Assembly (NCBI RefSeq): GCF_000769075.1
Contig: NZ_JRFC01000003.1
Span: forward strand, 124,001-188,000
From: Porphyromonas sp. COT-290 OH3588
GTDB taxonomy: Bacteria > Bacteroidota > Bacteroidia > Bacteroidales > Porphyromonadaceae
DNA length: 64,000 nucleotides
Reading direction: 5' to 3'
This document shows positions 25,494-33,038 of this stretch, in pieces. The position numbers and the translations under genes are program-made. Position 1 is the first letter of the stretch. Each line of letters begins with the position of its first letter. The notes beneath the pieces are model-generated. The model was not told the origin of the DNA. It made no database searches and was given only the letters and a program-made list of their open reading frames with translations.

Positions 25494-28154
25494 ATGGCCA
25501 AGAAGCACGTTGAGACGCCATTGATGCAGCAGTATTATCGCATCAAGGACCAACATCCTGATGCGATTCTGCTCTTTAGGGTGGGCGACTTCTACGAAAC
25601 ATTCGCAGAGGATGCGGTCGATGCCTCTGAGATACTGGGCATCACGCTCACACGTCGTGCCAATGGTGCGGCTCAGTTCGTCGAGCTTGCGGGCTTCCCA
25701 CATCATGCGCTAGACAACTATCTGCCCAAACTCGTGCGCTCGGGTAGGAGAGTGGCTATATGCGATCAGCTAGAGGATCCCAAGCAGACGAAAAAGCTCG
25801 TCAAGCGAGGCATTACAGAGCTCGTCACGCCCGGCCTAGTTATGGGGGACAATGTACTCAAGCACAAGGAAAATAATTATCTGGCAGCAGTCTATCTCTC
25901 GAGCGATGGCCAAGCAGGTCTGGCGCTGCTAGACATCTCTACGGGCGAGTTCCTCTGTTCGGAGGGGACGATAGACCATATCGACAAGCTTATCGAGAGC
26001 TATCAACCCAAAGAGCTACTCGTCGAGCGCAAACAGCGCAGGCAAGTCAATCAGTGCCTCAACTTCGGCCATCTGATCTTCGAGCTAGACGATTGGTCCT
26101 TCTCCATTGAGAATAATCGTACTCGTCTGCTCACGCACTTTGGCGTACAGAGCCTCAAAGGCTTCGGAGCTGAGCATCTGACCTTGGCGATTGCCTCGGC
26201 AGGGGCTATTTTAAGTTATCTAGAGCTTACTAGCCATCTCAAGACCGGTCATATCACCACGCTCCGCTGTATCGATCGCTCGGGCTTCATGCGTCTAGAC
26301 TCCTTTACACTTAGAAGTCTAGAGATCATTCAGCCGATGAATCAGAGCGAGGGTAAGAGCTTGCTCGACATCATAGATTTTACTCGGACGCCGATGGGAG
26401 GGCGCCTGCTGCGTCGTTGGTTGGCTTTCCCGCTTATTGATAGGCAGAGCATCGAGATGCGTCAGCTCATCGTAGCCGATCTGCTAGAGTCTGCCGAGCT
26501 TCGTGAGCAGGTTATAGGGCTTTTGAGCTCGATCGGCGACCTCGAACGCCTTGTTTCTAAAGCCGCTGTAGGCCGTATTGGTCCGAGAGAAGTCAATCAG
26601 ATGCAGGCTTCGCTCACTTCGCTTGCTCAGGTACGTGAGCTCTGTATGTCTAGCCCATACGATCATCTGCGCAAATTGGCCGAGCGGATAGACCCATGTA
26701 CTGGAGTCTGTGCGATGATTGACCAAACCCTGATGCCAGATGCGCCTATTGCTCTAGGCCGTGGAGCCGTCATTGCCGATGGCGTAGATGCCGAGCTAGA
26801 TGAGCTGCGTAGCCTCTCCTCTGGTGGTAAGGACTACTTGGTCCAGATCCAGCAACGGGAGAGTAAGCGCACCGGGATTCCAAATCTCAAGATCTCATTC
26901 AACAATGTCTTCGGTTACTTCCTTGAGGTGCGCAATACGCACAAGGATCGCGTGCCCGAAGACTGGATACGCAAGCAAACATTGGTCAATGCCGAGCGAT
27001 ACATCATGCCCGAGCTCAAGGAGTATGAGGAGAAGATACTTGGAGCTGAGGGACGCATCGCCATCATTGAGAGCCGAATCTTCGGCGAACTTATCCAAGA
27101 GCTCTCTCGCCATGTGCAGACAATCCAGCTCAATAGTCAGATTGCTGCACGCCTAGACTGCTTGGCTTCGTTTGCCGAGGCCGCTCGTCGCTATGGATAT
27201 GTGCGCCCAGTGCTGGACGATAGTACAGTCATTGACATCAAAAGTGGTCGCCACCCCGTCATCGAGCGGCAGCTACCTCTAGGGCAGAGCTACATTCCCA
27301 ATGATGTTTATCTCGACGACGAAGAAACGCAGATCATCGTCATCACGGGGCCGAATATGAGTGGTAAGAGTGCTCTACTGCGTCAGACGGCCTTAATTAC
27401 GCTCTTGGCCCAAGTGGGAGCTTTCGTACCAGCCGACTCGGCACGCATAGGTATTGTGGACGCAATCTTCACTCGTGTAGGTGCGTCGGACAACATTTCC
27501 CGAGGCGAATCGACCTTCATGGTGGAGATGCAGGAGGCATCGAGCATTTTGAATAACCTCACTCCTCGAAGCCTTGTCCTATTCGATGAGCTAGGACGTG
27601 GGACGAGTACGTACGACGGTATCTCGATCGCATGGAGCATTATCGAGTATCTGCACGAGAATGCCGCAGGCAAGGCCAAAACTCTCTTTGCCACTCATTA
27701 CCATGAGTTGAATGATCTGGAGAGCCGTCTGCTCAGAGTAAAAAACTTCAACGTTTCGGCACGTGAAATAGACGGTAAGATGCTCTTCTTGCGTAAGCTC
27801 GTCCCCGGAGGCAGTGAGCACAGCTTCGGGATACAGGTGGCCAAGCTCGGCGGTATGCCACTCTCTATCGTAGAGCGTGCATCCGATATTCTAACGCAGC
27901 TAGAGAGGGAGCATCAGGGAGTAGGGCAGACAGACACGGAGCAGTTGGCCAAGAATGTTGGTGCCAAGCCTAAGAAAAAGGTTGATGCAGAGCCAACGAA
28001 TTTGACGGGTGTACAGATGAGTTTCTTTCAACTAGACGATCCAGTGCTATCGCAGATCCGAGAGGCTCTGCTCAAGGTGGACATCAATCACCTGACACCG
28101 CTAGAGGCTCTGAATAAACTCAGCGAGATACAGGGCTTGATCAAGATGAAATAG
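25494..28154 (+). CDS. mutS: DNA mismatch repair protein MutS, 886 aa
   Basis: The mismatch-reading Phe-x-Glu motif is present near the N-terminus (VGDFYETFAEDA). The C-terminal ATPase has Walker A GPNMSGKSALLRQTAL (about residues 617-632), Walker B LVLFDELGRGTSTYDG and the TLFATHYHELNDLE switch. The protein finds mismatches and recruits MutL. Length and domain order are normal. Only four CCGG sites occur in the gene, few for its length. It ends with a good terminator. Confidence 0.98.
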   Translation: MAKKHVETPLMQQYYRIKDQHPDAILLFRVGDFYETFAEDAVDASEILGITLTRRANGAAQFVELAGFPHHALDNYLPKLVRSGRRVAICDQLEDPKQTKKLVKRGITELVTPGLVMGDNVLKHKENNYLAAVYLSSDGQAGLALLDISTGEFLCSEGTIDHIDKLIESYQPKELLVERKQRRQVNQCLNFGHLIFELDDWSFSIENNRTRLLTHFGVQSLKGFGAEHLTLAIASAGAILSYLELTSHLKTGHITTLRCIDRSGFMRLDSFTLRSLEIIQPMNQSEGKSLLDIIDFTRTPMGGRLLRRWLAFPLIDRQSIEMRQLIVADLLESAELREQVIGLLSSIGDLERLVSKAAVGRIGPREVNQMQASLTSLAQVRELCMSSPYDHLRKLAERIDPCTGVCAMIDQTLMPDAPIALGRGAVIADGVDAELDELRSLSSGGKDYLVQIQQRESKRTGIPNLKISFNNVFGYFLEVRNTHKDRVPEDWIRKQTLVNAERYIMPELKEYEEKILGAEGRIAIIESRIFGELIQELSRHVQTIQLNSQIAARLDCLASFAEAARRYGYVRPVLDDSTVIDIKSGRHPVIERQLPLGQSYIPNDVYLDDEETQIIVITGPNMSGKSALLRQTALITLLAQVGAFVPADSARIGIVDAIFTRVGASDNISRGESTFMVEMQEASSILNNLTPRSLVLFDELGRGTSTYDGISIAWSIIEYLHENAAGKAKTLFATHYHELNDLESRLLRVKNFNVSAREIDGKMLFLRKLVPGGSEHSFGIQVAKLGGMPLSIVERASDILTQLEREHQGVGQTDTEQLAKNVGAKPKKKVDAEPTNLTGVQMSFFQLDDPVLSQIREALLKVDINHLTPLEALNKLSEIQGLIKMK

Positions 28155-28177
28155 TACTCGCAGGGAGGCAATATCCG

Positions 28178-28221
28178 AGCAGGTATGTCGTCAATTTGAT
28201 TGGCGCATACCTGCTTTTTTG
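28178..28221 (+). terminator. Terminator after mutS
   Basis: AGCAGGTATG (28178-28187) pairs perfectly with CATACCTGCT (28206-28215), followed by a run of T. It lies 24 bases after the mutS stop. Confidence 0.9.
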
Positions 28222-28243
28222 TTCAGAAGCGCAATCTTTTGGA

Positions 28244-28251
28244 TAACTTTG
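28244..28251 (+). promoter_or_regulatory. Probable -7 element (TAACTTTG) of xth
   Basis: TAACTTTG, 65 bases before the xth ATG, with TTTG at 28218-28221 (spacer 22, somewhat long, and inside the mutS terminator T run). Confidence 0.5.
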
Positions 28252-28316
28252 TGCCAATTGGAAAGCCAGTACTTGAAGCCTCCGTGCCCAGTTCCTGCAG
28301 ATAGATATTCAGAATA

Positions 28317-29081
28317 ATGAACATTATCACCTACAACGTCAATGGCCTGCGTGCAGCCATCGCCAAAGGCTTGCTCAATTGGTTTGAGCAAACATCGCCC
28401 GATGTGGTCTGTCTGCAAGAGATCAAGCTACAGCCTGATCAGCTCGACACCGAGCAATTCGCTCGCCTAGGCTACCATGTGATCTTGCATTCGGCGGAGC
28501 GCAAAGGTTATAGCGGGGTGGCACTACTGAGCAAGCGCAAACCCGACTATGTCGTTTGTGGGATAGGGGAGCAGGAGTTCGACTGCGAAGGGCGAGTAAT
28601 CAGGGCTGACTTTGGCGACCTTACCGTCATCTGTGTCTATCACCCTTCAGGCTCGAGTGGCGCAGAGCGTATCGCCTATAAGATGCGCTTCCACAAGGTT
28701 TGGCAACGCTACATACAGCAGCTGGCTCTAGAGCGAGCACAGCTACTGATCTGTGGGGACTTCAATATCGCTCATCAGCCTATCGACATTCACGACCCTG
28801 TACGCAATGCCAAGGTCAGTGGCTTCCTCCCCGAGGAGAGAGCTTGGCTGACGGAGTTCCTCTCCGAGGGCTATACGGATGCGTGGCGATACCTCAACCC
28901 AGACCTACAAGCCTACTCGTGGTGGAGCTACAGAGCCAATGCCAAGGCTAGCAACAAAGGTTGGCGCATCGACTACTGCCTACTATCGGCGAGCCTATTG
29001 CCTCGTCTGTGCTCTGCTCGACTGCTCTCGGAGGTTGCCTATAGCGACCACTGCCCGCTGGAGGTTTTGCTAAAACAATGA
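28317..29081 (+). CDS. xth: Exodeoxyribonuclease III, AP endonuclease, 254 aa
   Basis: All class II AP endonuclease motifs are seen: NVNGLRAA, VVCLQEIKLQ (catalytic Glu), GYSGVALLSK, CGDFNIAH (Asp and Asn), WRIDYCL and YSDHCPLEV (Asp-His). The enzyme cuts DNA at abasic sites and works as a 3' exonuclease in base excision repair. It directly precedes the TPR-SUFU gene with an 18-base gap and no terminator, so both may be on one mRNA. Confidence 0.97.
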   Translation: MNIITYNVNGLRAAIAKGLLNWFEQTSPDVVCLQEIKLQPDQLDTEQFARLGYHVILHSAERKGYSGVALLSKRKPDYVVCGIGEQEFDCEGRVIRADFGDLTVICVYHPSGSSGAERIAYKMRFHKVWQRYIQQLALERAQLLICGDFNIAHQPIDIHDPVRNAKVSGFLPEERAWLTEFLSEGYTDAWRYLNPDLQAYSWWSYRANAKASNKGWRIDYCLLSASLLPRLCSARLLSEVAYSDHCPLEVLLKQ

Positions 29082-29099
29082 CAAGAACAACAATACGAT

Positions 29100-31367
29100 A
29101 TGGAACATCAATCATCTATGTACGAGCGCACCCAAGTCTTTTGGGAGTGGTTCGTCGCCAACGAAGCTACCCTTAGGCGCAACGTCAAGAAACCTCCCAA
29201 GCGAGGCCCGACAGCCGAGCAAAAAATCAATCGGGAGCTATCCAAAATCCATTCGGATCTAAGGGCCTACGTGCGTATCCCCTCGGATTTGCTACTAATC
29301 CAAAATGAATACCCCAGTGGAGCATATCTGCTATCCCTCGAGCTTGGAGAGCATAGGTATCCCTACTACATCGGGGTGCTGATGTTTCTCAGCTTTCCTG
29401 CCTCTAAGCTCGAGAAGTGGCTGATGCTAACCGAGGGTATGCTCGCACACGTGGAGCTACCATCTCTAGATGTTTGGGAACCATCGGGGCTGAAGGCTGC
29501 CTTCAGTCCAGACGATCCTACGGTGCTGTTGATTCGACCAAACGAAGGGTTTGAGGCCAATACCTTGCAGGGTAAGGCTGCCATTAGGGCGACTATCGAC
29601 TATTTCTTCGGCGAAACGCTGCGTGTGCTCTATTTGAGCGATGTACAGGTAGGCGAATTTCCTGAGGTAGAGATGGACTCGATCTTTTCTTTGTTCTCCA
29701 AGTATCACTTCGACAGCGAAGAGAAACTACGTGTCCCTTTCGATCCCTACCACAATCTCTGCCACTACTCGTTTGGCGATGATCTAGCCCTTGAGCGACG
29801 TGATGGCACAACTCCCTATCCAGCCCTGATTGACGAGGCTCTAGGTCAGTCCCCCAAGCACGATACCAATGAGCTGATGCGTGCAGGGATCAAGTTTGTC
29901 AGTCTACGTCTAAGCTACCCCCTCGACCCAGAGGAGGGCGAGCGCCTCTCCTCTCGTCTATTCTACTCTTTGCGAGCACATATATTAGAGTCGCTCTTAC
30001 CCGTGGGTAAATGTGTGGGCGGAGAGCATGGGGATATCTATCATTTGGATCTATTGGTCGCAGATGAGGTTAAATTCATGGAGGCTCTCGCCGAGGTAGC
30101 CCCACAGATCCCCATAGATATTGATTTGATTGACCATACCAAGAAGACCAATCAGCTACGTCGCCTCTATAGCACCGATCGGTTTACCATGGAGCAGCTC
30201 AATGAGCTCAATGCCCCTCCCTCGATCATCATCAGTCGCTACAAGAGCCTGCCCAAGAGTGAGCAGGGGGACTGGCAGATGCGTATGATCTATGGTCGTG
30301 CACTCAACAATGCTCAGGACTTCGATGCGGCTCGCACGGTGCTCGAACGCTGCGTTGAGGAGCAGCCAGACTCAGGCTTGGCCGTCTACCGACTAGGCTA
30401 TACTTACACCTACATTGAGCCAAAGGAACCTGTTTTGAGCGAGCTGATGCAGTATAGAAACCGAGCCATAGAGCTCTTTGAGCGTATGTATCGCCTAGGC
30501 TATCGCCCCAGTGAGGCTGCTGCTTACCTTGCTCAACTACACTTCCGCTACGCACCTAAGGGAGAGCAGAGCTACTTCATTGGGCAGGAATACCTCGCTC
30601 AGGCCAAGGAAGCGCCAGAGATCTACGAGCGCTATGCCGATTGGTTTCTAGATACACCCGAGCCACTCTCTATAGACCAGTACGAGGAGATAGAGAGTAA
30701 GCTAACCCCAATCTTGGGTGAGGTGAAGTTTAAGATGCGCATCTCCCAGCAGGGCGGCCAGTACTATCAGATCCTTTGGTTTGCGCCCTCGCCTACACTG
30801 CCCTGCCACCTTATCATGAGCCTCGGTACATCGACCATGCTGCTGAGCAACTCAGATACTCTCTCGCCTCTGGGAGGGCGTATAGAGTTTTGCATCGCAT
30901 TACCAGCCGATACGGTCGTTACCCCTGAGCTAATCAGAAACACGCCGTGGTACGTACAAGCATTGCTCAAGCTCAATACGTACATCATCAACAACCAAGA
31001 CTGCTCTATCGAGGAGAGTGATTGTATTGATTTCGCACCAGATTCGGTGGACGAAGTTGGGCTATTTACGGGCGTATATTTCAGAGGGCTCAAGGGCATC
31101 ACACGTAGGCATAAGCAGCTTAGCCCGCTAACTCTGTCTACGGGCGAGCAGATCTTTTTCATGTCTGTTACCCCAATCTATGCGGAGGAGTTAGATTTGA
31201 TCGTCACAGGAACCAAAAAGTCGATCAAGGAGGCTGGTATTATGGCTCTGTCGCCTATTTACGATCCTGAGCGAGAGAATCTCTGTCAGCCCAATAGGCA
31301 GTCTACAGATGGCGATGTCTACGACTGGAGCAGCCTGTTCTCTCAAGATGAAATCCTCCCGAGCTAG
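29100..31367 (+). CDS. Large protein with TPR-like repeats and a C-terminal SUFU domain, 755 aa
   Basis: There is no signal peptide or membrane segment, so the protein should be cytosolic. Three parts can be told apart. Residues 1-370 are of a type I do not recognise (starts MYERTQVFWEWFVANEATL). Residues about 374-500 look like tetratricopeptide helices (RMIYGRALNNAQDFDAART, ERCVEEQPDSGLAVYRLGY). Residues about 543-720 resemble Suppressor of fused domains: LIMSLGTSTMLLSN, IEFCIALPAD, ETPWYVQALLKL-like NTPWYVQALLKL and FFMSVTPIYAEELDLIV. Bacterial SUFU proteins are often immunity proteins against polymorphic toxins, but no toxin gene is adjacent. The fusion with a long N-terminal part is unusual; function unknown. 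Confidence 0.78.
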   Translation: MEHQSSMYERTQVFWEWFVANEATLRRNVKKPPKRGPTAEQKINRELSKIHSDLRAYVRIPSDLLLIQNEYPSGAYLLSLELGEHRYPYYIGVLMFLSFPASKLEKWLMLTEGMLAHVELPSLDVWEPSGLKAAFSPDDPTVLLIRPNEGFEANTLQGKAAIRATIDYFFGETLRVLYLSDVQVGEFPEVEMDSIFSLFSKYHFDSEEKLRVPFDPYHNLCHYSFGDDLALERRDGTTPYPALIDEALGQSPKHDTNELMRAGIKFVSLRLSYPLDPEEGERLSSRLFYSLRAHILESLLPVGKCVGGEHGDIYHLDLLVADEVKFMEALAEVAPQIPIDIDLIDHTKKTNQLRRLYSTDRFTMEQLNELNAPPSIIISRYKSLPKSEQGDWQMRMIYGRALNNAQDFDAARTVLERCVEEQPDSGLAVYRLGYTYTYIEPKEPVLSELMQYRNRAIELFERMYRLGYRPSEAAAYLAQLHFRYAPKGEQSYFIGQEYLAQAKEAPEIYERYADWFLDTPEPLSIDQYEEIESKLTPILGEVKFKMRISQQGGQYYQILWFAPSPTLPCHLIMSLGTSTMLLSNSDTLSPLGGRIEFCIALPADTVVTPELIRNTPWYVQALLKLNTYIINNQDCSIEESDCIDFAPDSVDEVGLFTGVYFRGLKGITRRHKQLSPLTLSTGEQIFFMSVTPIYAEELDLIVTGTKKSIKEAGIMALSPIYDPERENLCQPNRQSTDGDVYDWSSLFSQDEILPS

Positions 31368-31489
31368 GGAAATTTGTCATAAATCAATAGGTAGGGTTTG
31401 TGGCAAATTCACCTTTGGCGTAGCCTTTCGTTTTAGGGAATAGGTGTATAGCTCTACCTCTTGTAGAGGGGATAGGTCTTGGCGGGTAG

Positions 31490-31938
31490 AATTTAGATTT
31501 TCGTTCATTTTTCAGAATGTTGTTGGGAAACCACTAGAGCGAGCAGGCGAAAAAGCACAAACCTCGTATTTGGCCTCTAGCGGGCTCTAGATGGAGTCTG
31601 ATCTCGCTTGGGGACCCACCTCCAGCCAAGTGAAAATAACCGCCCTAAACAAGGGGATTGTAATCAGCTAATAGCCAGATGTATAAAACATACATCTGGC
31701 TAATTTTATGCTTTCGTGTCGCCTTTTTGGAGATTTCTTCCCATCAATCTTCTCGGATTAGTAGACACATCGCCGAGGATTAGCCCACCAATCCGAAAAA
31801 GTCTTCCTATTAATTTGCTCAACAGTGGCCTCAATCGCCCAAAACCTCTCTGCCGTCCGTCCCGATTTAGACCCAATTTGTTTACGGTTCTTAACATAAA
31901 AGAAGTAATAGCACCCCTAAACCTTTTTAGCTTGTAGC
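31490..31938 (+). repeat. Intergenic 350-bp repeat family, copy B
   Basis: Copy B is complete and lies between the TPR-SUFU gene and the ICMT-like gene. It holds the clearest internal hairpin of the family, CCAGATGTAT / ATACATCTGG at 31675-31699 with a 5-base loop, and the second one CGGATTAGTAG / CCACCAATCCG flanked by CTTCCCATCAAT and CTTCCTATTAAT. Weaker similarity to copy A continues left to about 31443. A reverse reading frame of about 60 codons is shared with copies C and D, with no start signals. Confidence 0.9.
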
Positions 31939-32033
31939 GACGCTGCGTGCTGTGTCGCCGTGGTTAGTTGGAATTGATCCCACTAGCCTATCGCTCCGAT
32001 TTTGATAGATGTGGCTCGAGTATTCGGCTAGGG

Positions 32034-32065
32034 TTTGTCTAGCCCACACGACTTTTTTACCTTTG
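32034..32065 (+). promoter_or_regulatory. Promoter of the ICMT-like gene
   Basis: TTTG at 32034-32037, a 20-base spacer and TACCTTTG at 32058-32065 give a near-ideal Bacteroidetes promoter. It rules out the in-frame ATG at 32035 and supports the start at 32155 with a leader of about 85 bases. Confidence 0.75.
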
Positions 32066-32154
32066 TCCCCCAATATCGTAGAGGGCTAGTGGCTAGATCA
32101 TCTCCACCAAATCTACCCGTTACAAGCATAGTAACTATCTATTATTATACATTT

Positions 32155-32664
32155 ATGTTTTCCATTTTTGTTGTTTTCGGTGCTTTCTTCGCCGTTAGAC
32201 TGATGACGCTTGCGATTTCTATACGCAACGAAAAGCGCCTCATCTCACTAGGAGCCAAACAGTATGGAGCCAAAAATTCGCTTCTACTAACACTCGCCCA
32301 CACGGCCTACTACATCGCAGCCCTAGTAGAGGCCTATCTCAGAGGTACTGCGCTAGATGGGACTTCGTATGCAGGCATTGGCGTGATGCTATTTGCCTAT
32401 GCGATGCTCTTCTATGTAATCTACTGCCTTAGAGATATCTGGACGGTTAAGGTCTATATCGCTCCTAATCATCGCATCGAGCGTAGCCTGCTCTTCCGTG
32501 TGGTACGCCACCCCAACTACTTCCTCAACATCATCCCCGAGCTCATTGGGGTTGCTCTACTTTGCCACTCATGGTACACACTTGCCATTGGTTTACCTAT
32601 CTACTGTATCATCTTGGCTAAGCGTATTCGCATCGAGTCGGAGGCTATGAAAGCCCTCTGGTAA
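32155..32664 (+). CDS. ICMT-like membrane methyltransferase family protein, 169 aa
   Basis: This small integral membrane protein has about four to five helices and the isoprenylcysteine carboxyl methyltransferase pattern near the C-terminus: RVVRHPNYFLNIIPELIGVA and RIRIESEAM, where RHPxY and the Glu contact AdoMet and substrate. Bacterial members methylate unknown small or lipid substrates in the membrane. I chose the start at 32155 because of the promoter upstream. The gene is a single unit bounded by its own promoter and terminator. Confidence 0.82.
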   Translation: MFSIFVVFGAFFAVRLMTLAISIRNEKRLISLGAKQYGAKNSLLLTLAHTAYYIAALVEAYLRGTALDGTSYAGIGVMLFAYAMLFYVIYCLRDIWTVKVYIAPNHRIERSLLFRVVRHPNYFLNIIPELIGVALLCHSWYTLAIGLPIYCIILAKRIRIESEAMKALW

Positions 32665-32707
32665 GCAAAAAACATCTAGACCAAAAAGCTCTAGATATTA
32701 GAAGATT

Positions 32708-32741
32708 AAATGGCGAACTCATAAGGAGTTCGCCATTTTTG
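32708..32741 (+). terminator. Terminator after the ICMT-like gene
   Basis: AAATGGCGAACTC and GAGTTCGCCATTT form a perfect 13-bp stem with a 5-base loop, followed by TTG. It also screens off the SRP RNA promoter 13 bases downstream. Confidence 0.9.
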
Positions 32742-32753
32742 TCTAGACGGGTA

Positions 32754-32783
32754 TTGCAAATTCGCAGAAAAGTAGTACCTTTG
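32754..32783 (+). promoter_or_regulatory. Promoter of the SRP RNA - tRNA-Thr unit
   Basis: TTG at 32754-32756, a 19-base spacer and TACCTTTG at 32776-32783. The predicted start of transcription, about five bases downstream, coincides with the first base of the SRP RNA stem at 32788. Confidence 0.82.
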
Positions 32784-32787
32784 CATC

Positions 32788-32883
32788 GGGTAAGTCCCAT
32801 ACGACCAGCTCCCTTTGACTCCCCCAGGGTTTGATCGCAGCAAGGGTATTAGGTCGTAGCGGTGCGATATGGATCGCTTACCC
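32788..32883 (+). ncRNA. ffs: Signal recognition particle RNA (small bacterial type)
   Basis: The 96-base stretch folds into a long rod: GGGTAAG at the 5' end pairs with CTTACCC at the 3' end, then TCC with GGA, ACGACC (32801-32806) with GGTCGT (32852-32857), and CCC with GGG next to the tip. The tip has the conserved symmetric loop of domain IV, CAGG opposite AGCA (CCCCCAGG and GCAGCAAGGG), which binds the M domain of Ffh. The apical part is GTTTGATCGC rather than the usual stem with a GGAA loop. A promoter precedes it directly, and tRNA-Thr begins 4 bases after its 3' end. The RNA works with Ffh in targeting membrane and secreted proteins. The call rests on the motif and fold, not on a search. 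Confidence 0.8.
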
Positions 32884-32887
32884 TCCT

Positions 32888-32961
32888 GCCTCTTTAGCTC
32901 AGTTGGCCAGAGCACGTGATTTGTAATCTCGGGGTCGTTGGTTCGAATCCGACAAGAGGCT
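32888..32961 (+). tRNA. tRNA-Thr (anticodon TGT)
   Basis: A complete 74-base cloverleaf: acceptor GCCTCTT / AAGAGGC with discriminator T, D-arm AGCTCAGTTGGCCAGAGC, anticodon loop TTTGTAA (TGT) and T-arm GTTGGTTCGAATCCGAC. CCA is not encoded. It has no promoter of its own: it begins 4 bases after the SRP RNA and ends at a shared terminator, so it must be cut out of a joint transcript. Confidence 0.97.
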
Positions 32962-32969
32962 CAAAAGAA

Positions 32970-33007
32970 AAGACCGTTTACTACTTCAGTAGACGGTCTT
33001 CTTTTTT
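32970..33007. terminator. Bidirectional terminator between tRNA-Thr and rodA
   Basis: A 13-bp stem (AAGACCGTTTACT with AGTAGACGGTCTT, one wobble) has a 5-base loop. T runs follow on both strands (CTTTTTT on plus, TTCTTTT on minus), so it can stop the tRNA unit and the mre-rodA operon, whose last gene ends 32 bases further on. Confidence 0.9.
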
Positions 33008-33038
33008 GTATATCCCCGAGGGCCATCAGCAAGCACTA

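Noticed and set aside
32101-32154. Longer start (32035) for the ICMT-like protein
   Set aside because: That ATG lies within the promoter, before the expected transcription start, and the extra residues are not membrane-like.
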